A stretch of DNA of 16,650 bases from Candidatus Rifleibacteriota bacterium (lineage in GTDB: Bacteria; UBP17; UBA6191; JACPRK01). The notes beneath the pieces were generated by a model, which saw only the letters and a list, made by a program, of their open reading frames with translations, ran no database searches and was not told the DNA's origin. The translations under genes and the position numbers were made by a program. Position 1 is the first letter of the stretch. The number at the start of each line of letters is the position of its first letter. Positions 1-7,492 of the stretch are shown here, piece after piece. The stretch is from NCBI GenBank assembly GCA_016213865.1, contig JACQZL010000321.1, forward strand, positions 1 to 16,650. The letters run 5' to 3'.

Positions 1-75
1 AGCCCACTTTCCACGACTGCACCCAAGAAATTCGGTGCGGTTTTCTCCCGGCGGCAGGCAGAATGGTCTGCCGAC

Positions 76-303
76 ATGCCAAAACGTATCGTCTTCGTCA
101 TCCCGCCGTTGATCGAGAAGGTGTGGACCTTCGCGGCGTTCCTCGGGCTGTTGGAGTGGCTCACGCTATTCAGGCGAAAGAAGGGGCTCCGGCTGATGGT
201 CTTCATCCATCACGTTCTGAGAAGGGAGTTCTTCGGTCCCGTCAGAGATGCCTACAGGTACGTGAAGTACACCCTACTGGGCTCGAGCGATCTCATCGGT
301 TGA
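76..303 (+). CDS. Small hypothetical protein, 75 aa
   Basis: I do not recognise this protein. The third codon positions are strongly G/C, as in the neighbouring genes, which supports real coding. The N-terminus (MPKRIVFVIPP) looks like the first beta strand of a cobalamin-binding radical SAM protein. It is followed by a hydrophobic stretch (about residues 16-32) and a basic, aromatic C-terminal half, which suggests membrane association. No good Shine-Dalgarno sequence precedes the ATG. A 6-bp inverted repeat (52-57 with 68-73) sits just upstream. The stop is 60 bases before the next gene on the same strand, so the two may be co-transcribed. It could be a genuine small protein or a deletion remnant that keeps only the ends of a larger radical SAM protein. 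I cannot decide between these. Confidence 0.5.
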   Translation: MPKRIVFVIPPLIEKVWTFAAFLGLLEWLTLFRRKKGLRLMVFIHHVLRREFFGPVRDAYRYVKYTLLGSSDLIG

Positions 304-363
304 CGAAATTCGACGCATCTCTCGAAGCCTTTGCCGGGGGGATGGCTCTCACAGCGGTAGCCC

Positions 364-2706
364 ATGGCGAACATCGAAGGCCAGTCCAACGCAGAGAAAG
401 GGACCGCGGCCGGCAGCGCGGGGGCTCGTCCACACGTGCGGATTCCGCCTCCGGCCCTGTTCGCGGCGTGCTTCGTGGCGGGCCTGGGGGCGCAGTGGCT
501 CCTGCCGCTGCCCGCCGGGCCATCGGGGTTGATGCGAGTGCTCGGAGCTGGCCTGGTGCCGGCAAGTCTGCTGCTCTTCCTGGGCGGGGTCCGGGAGTTC
601 CGCCGCGGGAACACCTCGCTGCGGTTGGACCGGCCCGCGACCTGCCTGCTCCGGGACGGTCCCTACCGGTACAGCCGTAACCCGGTCTACGTCTCGCTCT
701 CCCTGCTCCTGACGGGGCTTGGATGCTGGCTCGAGAACCCATGGCTCGTCGCGCTGGTCATTCCGGCGATCGCGGTGCTGTCGCTGTGGGTGATTCCACA
801 GGAAGAGGCCTATCTCGAAGGCAAGTTCGGAGCGGAGTACGCGGCGTACCGGGCCTCGGTGGGTCGCTGGCTGGGAAGGCACCCGGCTGCCAACCTGACG
901 GCGGAACCCGACGGCGGAGCCGCGCGGGCAGCCCGGCTGAGAGGGTCGGTCGCGGCCCTGCTGGCGGTCGGGGGCCTGGCCTTCGTGAGCCTGTACTACG
1001 ATGTCGGGCTCAACTACTCCGACGAAGGCATCGCCGTCGATTCGGCCGTCCGGATCCTCGATGGCGAGATGATCGTGCGAGACTTCGCGCAAGCCCCTCA
1101 GGGCCGGTTCTACCTGCTGGCGCTGTTCCTGAAACTGCTCGGGCACGTCGATCAGGTCAGCATCAGGGCCGTGATGGCCGTCCAGAAAGTGCTGTCCGCG
1201 GTGCTGGTGTTCCTGCTCGCCTGCCGGATCGTCCCACTGCGGTGGGCCCTGGCGCCCGCCATACTCACGCTGGCGTTCTCCGGGCCCTTCCACAAGGCGA
1301 CCCTGGTCCTGGCGTATGTGGCGCTCCCTTTCCTCGCGAACTGGCTCTCCGATCGGCCCTCGCGCTTCCGGAGCGCGGTTGCCGGTGCGGTCCTGGGCCT
1401 GGCCACCTTCTGGAGGCCCGAGATCGTCGCCTCGATACTGAGCTGCATGATTCCCTGGCTCGCGGCGGCAGCCAGAAGAGGCTGGCTGGTCCACTGGCTC
1501 GTTCTTCTGGCGGCGGCCGCCGGCATCCTGCTTTCCGGAAGCGCCGCCGTGGTGGCGAGTGCCACCCCCTTCGGTTGGCACTCGACACCGACCGCGGCCG
1601 AACTGTTCACCCAGGACGGCTGGCAACGCGTGGTTCGAGACCGCTTCCTCGGCGTCCCGGAGCGGCCGATCTGGCACCTGCCCATTCTGGCGATCATCGA
1701 CTTCAGTTCCGCGGCCAGTGGCGGGCTCCCTGTCGCCCGCGACTGGGATACGGCCTGGGCGCGTCCCCCGGAGTCCGGGATTGCTCTCGGTGTCTGCCTC
1801 AAGTTTCTGTTGCTGCCCATGTTTCTCCTGACGCTTCTGTTCGAAACCCGGGCATCCCTTCGAAGGCAGGACCTGCCGGGCCTGCTGCTCTGTTGCGTGT
1901 CGGCCGCGGCCCTGCTCAAGTGCGCAGCCCGGGTCGACCTGCCGCACTTCGCCCAGTTCCTGCCGATGGGGTCGCTCCTGGTCACGATTGGGGTCTGGCG
2001 GGCCGCGCAAACCCCGTGCGGTCCGCGGCTGGGCTTCGTGCTGCGGCGCGTCTTCCCCGGGGCGGCGCTGGTGGCATGGTCGCTGCTCGTGGCGTCCAGT
2101 TTCTGGATCGTCAACTCGTACTCGGGTTCCATCGGCGTTCTCCGGATGGCCGAGGTCCGGCTTCCCTATCGGGGATTCGAGCTGCGAACGACTCGTTCGG
2201 ATGCCCGGGACTTGCGAGAGTTGCTCGACTTCGTCAACGCAAACCGCAAGCCCGGCGACAGGATTGTGGCCCTGCCCTTCTGTCCTCTTCTCTACGCTCT
2301 GCTGGACACGCACGCGCCTTCCTGCTTCTCGATGGTCTGGTTCCCTCCGGCAGTGGCGCCATGGGTGAAGAGCTATGTCGGCTCTCTCGCCTGGCAGGTC
2401 GCCCGAAGGTTAGACATCCGGTGGGTCATCCTCGACGGCGATCCGGCCTATCAGACCCCGCCCCTCGAGGTGCAGATGCCCGTGCTGTGGGCCGACCTTT
2501 GCCGTTGCTCGGAGGTTGTCTTCGAGAACGCGCGGTTCAAGGTCCGCAAGGTGGACTTCTCCCGCGTTGACCTTCCCGCCGGCCCCCGGGAGGGCCCGCT
2601 CTTCGGGGCAGGCGGTGGGCCAGGCTCCTCCGTTTCCCCCTCGCTCAGCCTGCCGGGTGGGGACACCGTAGCGGGGAGTCCGCCATCGCCGAGCGGGAGA
2701 CGGTAA
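364..2706 (+). CDS. ICMT/PEMT-like methyltransferase domain fused to GT-C glycosyltransferase-like membrane protein
   Basis: This is a 780-residue polytopic membrane protein with two recognisable parts. Residues about 30-175 match the isoprenylcysteine carboxyl methyltransferase/phospholipid methyltransferase family: hydrophobic helices, the motif GPYRYSRNPVY at 99-109, and the C-terminal signature EEAYLEGKFGAEYAAYR starting at 147. Members of that family methylate isoprenoid-linked or lipid substrates in the membrane using SAM. From about residue 195 to 650 the protein resembles GT-C glycosyltransferases. It starts with one TM helix, then the acidic loop NYSDEG (217-222) where GT-C enzymes carry their catalytic acid, then many further TM segments and a soluble C-terminal part. 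The last 50 or so residues are rich in Gly, Pro and Ser and look disordered. An in-frame TAG at 358-360 makes the ATG at 364 the first possible start; the ribosome binding site is weak. Substrates are unknown. The fold calls are fairly safe, the activities are inference. Confidence 0.8.
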   Translation: MANIEGQSNAEKGTAAGSAGARPHVRIPPPALFAACFVAGLGAQWLLPLPAGPSGLMRVLGAGLVPASLLLFLGGVREFRRGNTSLRLDRPATCLLRDGPYRYSRNPVYVSLSLLLTGLGCWLENPWLVALVIPAIAVLSLWVIPQEEAYLEGKFGAEYAAYRASVGRWLGRHPAANLTAEPDGGAARAARLRGSVAALLAVGGLAFVSLYYDVGLNYSDEGIAVDSAVRILDGEMIVRDFAQAPQGRFYLLALFLKLLGHVDQVSIRAVMAVQKVLSAVLVFLLACRIVPLRWALAPAILTLAFSGPFHKATLVLAYVALPFLANWLSDRPSRFRSAVAGAVLGLATFWRPEIVASILSCMIPWLAAAARRGWLVHWLVLLAAAAGILLSGSAAVVASATPFGWHSTPTAAELFTQDGWQRVVRDRFLGVPERPIWHLPILAIIDFSSAASGGLPVARDWDTAWARPPESGIALGVCLKFLLLPMFLLTLLFETRASLRRQDLPGLLLCCVSAAALLKCAARVDLPHFAQFLPMGSLLVTIGVWRAAQTPCGPRLGFVLRRVFPGAALVAWSLLVASSFWIVNSYSGSIGVLRMAEVRLPYRGFELRTTRSDARDLRELLDFVNANRKPGDRIVALPFCPLLYALLDTHAPSCFSMVWFPPAVAPWVKSYVGSLAWQVARRLDIRWVILDGDPAYQTPPLEVQMPVLWADLCRCSEVVFENARFKVRKVDFSRVDLPAGPREGPLFGAGGGPGSSVSPSLSLPGGDTVAGSPPSPSGRR

Positions 2707-2740
2707 GATCGGAGTCTCGCTTCCCGGTTTCCTTGAACAC

Positions 2741-3988
2741 ATGGCTTCGCTACCGACCACGCCGCCCCAAGCCGCTGACGCCTTCGGGCCACGGCGTGGA
2801 GCGAGGAGCCTGACCGACTTGGTTTCGGCTGTCTGGAGCCATGCGCTCGCTCGCGTCCGAGATGCCCTGGCCCTGCTCACTCGCACCCGGCTCGCCGTTC
2901 TCGCCTTGCGGGGTTGCCCGATCGAATTCAGCCTGCCCGGCCTTCCCCGTCGGAACTGGGGCCCGTTCCGGCCGCATCGACGCACCCCGGCCGGTTACCA
3001 CAAGCCTGGCCTCGATGAGTACGGGCCCTTCTACCGCGGTGATCGCGCTTATCCCCGGTTCTCTGCCTGGTACTCCGGTTTCCTCACCGACGAGACAGGG
3101 CGGGTTTTCATGCTCCGGGTCTCGTTCTTCCCGCCGCACAGCCGCTACTACCCCGGCGGTGAGGTGGAACTTGTCCCGTTGTCAGGAGACTCGGCCTGCT
3201 CCAGCGGGGACACTCCCGCCTATCGACTGAGCTGGGATTTCGAGGCTGGTCAGTCCGAGCAGACCTCGGAGGTATCCGCACTGCGCGCCGGCGGGCAGGC
3301 ATCCTTCGAAATGAAGGTCACCCGGGCGGCGCACACGCTTGCGGTGGACGGGCCGGAGTTCGCCCTGGAACTCGACCTGCGCGGGATGGAGCCGGTCTTC
3401 TTCTTCAACCGAGGCCATCCGGTGCCAATGCCGGGCTCTCCGAACTTCCTGATGGGCTTCGAGGAGTTCCTGGACGGCGCTGGCACCCTGCGCCTCCCGG
3501 AAGGTCAATGCCGAGTCCGGGCCAGCTTGGTCGGGGAACGCACGTTCTTCGACGGCGACAAGTGGGGCTGGTTCGAGCAGGATTGGATCACGCTCCAGTC
3601 CGACGAACTCGAGCTGTTCCTGTTCCGGGTGAGGTTCCGGGATCGACGCCTTCCCCCCGGGGTGAGATCTGGCACCTACGCGGAGGGCTTCGTCCACCTG
3701 AGGCAAGAGAAACGCGTGCTGGCTCTCTTGGGGCTCGAGATCGAGCACACGCACTACGACCAAGGCCCGCCCGATCCCGTCCATGGCCGCATTCCACTCG
3801 GGCTCACGGCCCGGACCACCTACGGCGGACTCGAACTGGATCTGCGGTTCCGGCTGGTCGGCCGTCGCGGGATGGAACTTGCACTGCTCTGTGACGGAAG
3901 CGTCCGGGTGGGGGATCGCGCCTTCGAATTGCGTTCGGCGCTGACGTGGGACGAGTTCATGCGTCATGAACCGACCGGCCCGGCGTAG
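2741..3988 (+). CDS. CrtC/AttH-type lipocalin-like protein (carotenoid hydratase-like fold)
   Basis: This 415-residue protein looks soluble, apart from a weakly hydrophobic N-terminal stretch. Residues about 100-400 resemble the two-lobed lipocalin fold shared by hydroxyneurosporene synthase (CrtC, carotenoid 1,2-hydratase) and AttH-like proteins. The visible support is the pattern in 264-300: a Gly, then the WGWFEQDW segment at 275-282, then a strand with acidic residues and LFLFRVRF at 292-299. Further beta-rich segments follow, with a conserved-looking GLEIEHTHY at 331-339. CrtC family members add water to carotenoid end groups; other members of the fold have unknown roles, so the exact reaction is not assigned. 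The gene starts 34 bases after the membrane fusion protein and probably belongs to the same transcript. No clear Shine-Dalgarno sequence precedes the ATG. Next to isoprenoid-type enzymes, a role in terpenoid or lipid modification is plausible. Confidence 0.6.
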   Translation: MASLPTTPPQAADAFGPRRGARSLTDLVSAVWSHALARVRDALALLTRTRLAVLALRGCPIEFSLPGLPRRNWGPFRPHRRTPAGYHKPGLDEYGPFYRGDRAYPRFSAWYSGFLTDETGRVFMLRVSFFPPHSRYYPGGEVELVPLSGDSACSSGDTPAYRLSWDFEAGQSEQTSEVSALRAGGQASFEMKVTRAAHTLAVDGPEFALELDLRGMEPVFFFNRGHPVPMPGSPNFLMGFEEFLDGAGTLRLPEGQCRVRASLVGERTFFDGDKWGWFEQDWITLQSDELELFLFRVRFRDRRLPPGVRSGTYAEGFVHLRQEKRVLALLGLEIEHTHYDQGPPDPVHGRIPLGLTARTTYGGLELDLRFRLVGRRGMELALLCDGSVRVGDRAFELRSALTWDEFMRHEPTGPA

Positions 3989-4101
3989 CCCAAGTCCCCC
4001 GGGTCCGGGAGAGGCCGGGCATCCATCTGTAAACGCCCCGGCGAACCCGCATGGACGCGAGGTTCCAGGATCCCGCTGACGCAGACTGAGTCGGTGTTAC
4101 A

Positions 4102-5796
4102 GTGGCTCCCGTGGCTCCGCGAAGAGTGCTTCTCGTACACCCCCGGCAACGAGTGTCCTTCTGGGGGTTCCACCATTCGTTGTGGCTGCACGTCAAGCGC
4201 GCGATGCACCCGCCGCTCGGGCTGATCACTGTCGCAGCTCTGCTGCCCCGGGACTGGGAGGTGCGCCTGGTCGATCTGAATTTCGACCGACTCGCCGATG
4301 ACGAGATCCTGAGGGCCGACATGGTGTTCACGGGCGGGCTGAACAACCAGGCGGATTCGCTACTCGAGCTCCTCGCTCGTTGCCGTGCGCTCGGTTGCAG
4401 GACCGTCGTGGGAGGTCCGTTCCCCAGCAGCCATCCTTCCTGGGTGAAACCGGTCCCGGACCATCTCGTGCTGGACGAGGCCGAGGTCACGCTTCCGCTG
4501 TTTCTGGAGGACCTGGAGAGAGGCCGACCGCTGCCGAGATACCGATTGGAACAGAAGGCCGACCTTTCGAAGTCGCCGGTCCCTCGGTTCGAGCTACTGC
4601 AGCTAAGGCGCTACGGGACAATCGAGCTCCAGTTCTCGAGGGGTTGCCCCTTCGAGTGCGAGTTCTGCGACACGGGGGCGCTGTGCGGGCGCATCCCGCG
4701 CACCAAGACGCCCGAGCAGACTCTGACCGAGTTTCAGACGCTGTACGACCTGGGCTATCGCGGCCCGGTCTATCAGGTCGACGACAACTTCGGGGCGAAC
4801 AGGCCAGCGGCGCGCGCGTTGCTGGACAAGATGATCCCCTGGATGCAGGAACGTGGCTATCCGTTCCTCATTGCCACGCAGACCTCGGTGGAACTGGCCG
4901 ATGATCGGCCGTTTCTCGACTCGATGCGGCTGGCCGGGTTCAAGCGAGTCTTCCTGGGCCTGGAGACACCGTCGTTCGAGGGCCTGCGAGAGACTCGTAA
5001 GATGCACAATCTGCGCCCCGACTTGCTCGAGGCTGTCCATACCTTCGTCGAGCATGACCTCGAAGTGATGGGCGGCTTCATCGTGGGCTTCGATAGCGAC
5101 CCCGACGACATCTTCGAGCGGCAGTTCGACTTCATCACGCGAAGCGAGATCCCCTTCGCGATGACCGGCATCCTGGCGGCCCTTCCCAACACGCCGCTGT
5201 GGACGCGTCTGGAAGGAGAAGGCCGTCTGCTGGGGACGCACTCGTGCGACCCGTTCGGTCCCACGAACTTCGTCACGAGGATGGACTCGACGAAGCTGCT
5301 GGAGGGATACCTGCGCCTCCTGGGCTCGATCTTCGCCCCCCAGGCCTACTTCGATCGCGTCCTGGCCCTCGTGGCGCGGCTGTCCAGGGCTGGCCACCCG
5401 CGGCTGCATCGCAAGGCGTTCGGCTGCTTCCAGATCCTTGGAATGACCGTGGCGGCCGTGGTCGCGCAGGGCCTTCTCTCGCCTTACCGTGGCATCTGGT
5501 GGCGCTTTCTGTGGCGCCTGGTGACCACCTACCCCCGCCAGTACCTCGTCGGGTTGGTAGACTCGGTCCTGGGCCACCATCTCATCCGCTACACCGCGGA
5601 AATCCTGCAGGCGAAGGGCGAGCACCCGGCGGGGGCGAGCGGGTGCAGGGGCGGAGCCCCTGTGTTCAAGAGTGACGGCGCAGCACGCGAAGCGGGCGAG
5701 TCCGGATTGGAGGAGGGAGTTCCCACGCTCATGGCCGATGGCCTCGACGTGGGTGACCCGACACGCCCCAGGGTGCTTCCAGGTGGCTCGCAGTGA
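4102..5796 (+). CDS. Cobalamin-binding radical SAM protein, HpnP/DUF4070 type
   Basis: The domain order fits the B12-dependent radical SAM methyltransferases that include the hopanoid C-2 methylase HpnP. An N-terminal cobalamin-binding Rossmann domain (about 1-150; PPLGLITVAALLP at 37-49, VVGGPF at 102-107) is followed by a radical SAM barrel with the cluster motif CPFECEFC (C182, C186, C189). A DUF4070-like C-terminal region (about 330-500) contains GGFIVGFDSD and ends in HHLIRYT. HpnP-family enzymes transfer a methyl group from methylcobalamin to an unactivated carbon of a lipid. Many DUF4070 paralogues have other substrates and no squalene-hopene cyclase is visible here, so no gene symbol is given. 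The start is a GTG at 4102; the GTG at 4111 is an alternative. From about residue 507 the protein has a disordered Gly/Ala/Glu-rich tail whose coding DNA holds a palindrome at 5646-5662. The stop overlaps the next start as GTGA. Confidence 0.85.
   Translation: MAPVAPRRVLLVHPRQRVSFWGFHHSLWLHVKRAMHPPLGLITVAALLPRDWEVRLVDLNFDRLADDEILRADMVFTGGLNNQADSLLELLARCRALGCRTVVGGPFPSSHPSWVKPVPDHLVLDEAEVTLPLFLEDLERGRPLPRYRLEQKADLSKSPVPRFELLQLRRYGTIELQFSRGCPFECEFCDTGALCGRIPRTKTPEQTLTEFQTLYDLGYRGPVYQVDDNFGANRPAARALLDKMIPWMQERGYPFLIATQTSVELADDRPFLDSMRLAGFKRVFLGLETPSFEGLRETRKMHNLRPDLLEAVHTFVEHDLEVMGGFIVGFDSDPDDIFERQFDFITRSEIPFAMTGILAALPNTPLWTRLEGEGRLLGTHSCDPFGPTNFVTRMDSTKLLEGYLRLLGSIFAPQAYFDRVLALVARLSRAGHPRLHRKAFGCFQILGMTVAAVVAQGLLSPYRGIWWRFLWRLVTTYPRQYLVGLVDSVLGHHLIRYTAEILQAKGEHPAGASGCRGGAPVFKSDGAAREAGESGLEEGVPTLMADGLDVGDPTRPRVLPGGSQ
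5646..5662. repeat. REP-like palindrome inside a coding tail
   Basis: A perfect 7-bp inverted repeat (5646-5652 with 5656-5662) has a GGA loop. It lies in the part of the radical SAM gene that encodes the extra C-terminal tail, beyond the conserved family region. Compact palindromes of this GGGGC-GGA-GCCCC form often occur as dispersed REP-like elements in GC-rich genomes. Whether it is repeated in this genome cannot be seen from one window. Confidence 0.4.
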
Positions 5797-6053
5797 AGGT
5801 TCTCATGGTTGCACCGAATCGCTACAAGCCCGCGGTGGCTCCTCTCGGGCTGGATCACGTCTGCAATTCGCTCGTCCGCGCCGGCCTCGAGGTCGTGGAC
5901 TTGAACTTCGACCCGGAAGGCGACATCTACGAGCGGCTCGCGAGAGACCGGAGCATCCATTGCGGCCGACTTCTTCATCCCGTCGCGGGGGAAGTGGCTC
6001 CCCAAGCTCCAGGCGCGCGGTGCCGCGACCGTCCCAACCGCGGAACCTGCCAT
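5793..6053 (+). pseudogene. Truncated cobalamin-binding radical SAM gene (N-terminal remnant)
   Basis: The first 55 or so residues from the GTG at 5793 (MKVLMVAPNRYKPAVAPLGL, then a segment ending VVDLNFDPEGDIYERLARD) are the typical start of a B12-binding domain that precedes a radical SAM barrel. After about position 5960 this frame turns into proline/arginine-rich sequence without family character. The +1 frame from about 5950 instead reads plausible protein (AADFFIPSRGKWLPKL and onward to about 6053). That suggests a frameshift or an internal deletion that joined two pieces of the domain. No radical SAM cysteine motif follows, and the gene runs into the convergent 4Fe-4S gene at 6054. Its GTG overlaps the TGA of the preceding HpnP-like gene by four bases, so an intact version was probably translationally coupled to it. 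The decay call depends on the reading frame being correctly sequenced. Confidence 0.6.
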
Positions 6054-7373
6054 CTACCTGCCGGGATGCCGATCGTCGAAGACCGCGGCGAGATTGCCGT
6101 TCTTGCGTCTGCCCCCCTGGGCAACCGCCTTCAGGAAGACGGACTTGAGCGACTCGATCGCCATGGCTGATCTGAAGGGAGTCGACCGCTCCAGCACCTT
6201 GACAAGACATGCAAGGGCGCGGTGGGTCAAGCTGCCAGGGTCGTCGAACATCAGCTCGGCAAGCTTGCCTCGCTCGATGGCGCGGGCCGCCATCTTCTCG
6301 TAGACGGTCTCGGGATAGAAGACCCTCCCGGCGCGGGGCCGCATCCGGAGAGCCCCCTCCGTGCACCCCGAGATGCAAACGCCGCACCCGATGCAGAGGT
6401 CCTCGGTCAGAACGGCCCGCTTCACGGAGGCCTCCCCCGGGGCCGCGCTTGCGAGCTCGAAGGCCTTGGTGGGACAGGCGATGACGCAATCGCCTCGCCC
6501 TGCGCACCTCCCGGGGTCGAGCTCCACAATCCAGTTGGACGAGACGACGGCGGTTCGGATGTCATACTTCCGCATCGCCTCGAGCATGCTGCAGCAGCAA
6601 CCGCAGCAGTTGCACAGGAAGGTCATCCGGCGCTGGACGTTGTCGGCGATCTGGACGAGTCCCCGTTGCTTGCAGTCCTCGAGGATGTCCATTGCCTCAC
6701 CCGGCTCGAGTCGCTCGGCAAGGCCGGCACGCACCAGAGAGTCGGCGGCATATCCGAGGCTCAGGCACGCCCGTTGCGGGTTCGCACAGGCCAGACCAAG
6801 GTGGCTCTTCCTGTGCCGACAGGGGCAGATGCCGACGGCGATCGAGGACGCTTCGCGCACCACGAGGCTCGCCCGCTCCCAATCCAGGATCTCCGCATGG
6901 TCCGCCCCGGCAATCGTCTCCTCACGGACCATCGCACGACCAAACTGGGTCGTCCCCTCGAAGGCGACGGTGGGGAACTCAGCCGTGCCGATCATGAATT
7001 CCTCGAAGAGCCTTGCCAATTCGGCCTGGGGGAGCTCCGGACGAAGGCGCATGAAGACCATCTCGTAAAACCCCAAGACCACGGGAGGGAGCGCAAAGTA
7101 GCGCTCGCCGTCGAGCAAGAGATCGAACATCAACCCACGGTGGGCAAGTTCCTCGAGCCTCCTCTCCAGCTCGCGTGCGGGCAGCCGGACCCTCGCCGCA
7201 AGGGTGTCGAGCCTGGTGGGGCTAGAGGGGATCTGCCGTGCCAGCTCGGCCTCCTCGGGACTGAAGAGAAGCATCAGGATCTTCAGGAAGACCGGCGCTT
7301 CCGGCGCCGATGAGACCATCTCACGATAGCGCCGCTGCAACAGGCCATACTGGGCTGCGATGTGATGGGCCAT
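6054..7373 (-). CDS. Winged-helix, cysteine-rich 4Fe-4S ferredoxin-domain protein
   Basis: This 439-residue protein is probably a cytoplasmic Fe-S electron carrier or accessory protein. Residues about 35-95 look like a winged helix (TRLDTLAARVRLPARELERR at 53-72, then a hydrophobic wing). The middle carries CPCRH (C183, C185) with C196 and C203, and then the dense cluster CNCCGCCC (C254-C261). The C-terminal part has a bacterial two-cluster ferredoxin domain. The second motif is complete (C327, C330, C333, C337). The first reads C290, R293, C296, C300-P, so the second cysteine of the usual CxxCxxCxxxCP is replaced by Arg. That would leave a three-cysteine site, perhaps a 3Fe-4S or labile cluster. 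The gene lies 119 bases downstream of the MTTase-like radical SAM gene on the same strand, which suggests joint expression and a role in supplying electrons or handling clusters. DNA binding by the winged helix is possible but not shown. Confidence 0.8.
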   Translation of the reverse strand: MAHHIAAQYGLLQRRYREMVSSAPEAPVFLKILMLLFSPEEAELARQIPSSPTRLDTLAARVRLPARELERRLEELAHRGLMFDLLLDGERYFALPPVVLGFYEMVFMRLRPELPQAELARLFEEFMIGTAEFPTVAFEGTTQFGRAMVREETIAGADHAEILDWERASLVVREASSIAVGICPCRHRKSHLGLACANPQRACLSLGYAADSLVRAGLAERLEPGEAMDILEDCKQRGLVQIADNVQRRMTFLCNCCGCCCSMLEAMRKYDIRTAVVSSNWIVELDPGRCAGRGDCVIACPTKAFELASAAPGEASVKRAVLTEDLCIGCGVCISGCTEGALRMRPRAGRVFYPETVYEKMAARAIERGKLAELMFDDPGSLTHRALACLVKVLERSTPFRSAMAIESLKSVFLKAVAQGGRRKNGNLAAVFDDRHPGR

Positions 7374-7492
7374 CGAGGGGCTTGATGAACGAGTCGAACG
7401 CAGTCAACGGGAGATGCCCCGCGCGCCTGTCGATGGGGTCTCGGTTGCGCCTGCGACCAGACCTCGGCGTGAATCGGCCCAATCCAGCGGCA

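Noticed and set aside
349..2313. Very long minus-strand open frame opposite the membrane fusion gene.
   Set aside because: Its translation is Gln/Arg/Gly/Pro-rich with no family motif, typical of antisense to GC-rich membrane protein genes, while the plus strand has clear domains.
4603..5625. Long minus-strand open frame opposite the HpnP-like gene.
   Set aside because: Antisense to a gene with an intact radical SAM motif; composition lacks protein-family character.
4102..5796. Naming the radical SAM gene hpnP outright.
   Set aside because: The domain order fits, but DUF4070 paralogues with other substrates are common and no hopanoid synthesis gene is visible in the window.
6222..7313. Long plus-strand open frame opposite the 4Fe-4S gene.
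   Set aside because: The minus strand carries ordered cysteine motifs and a winged helix; the plus-strand reading is a mirror artefact.
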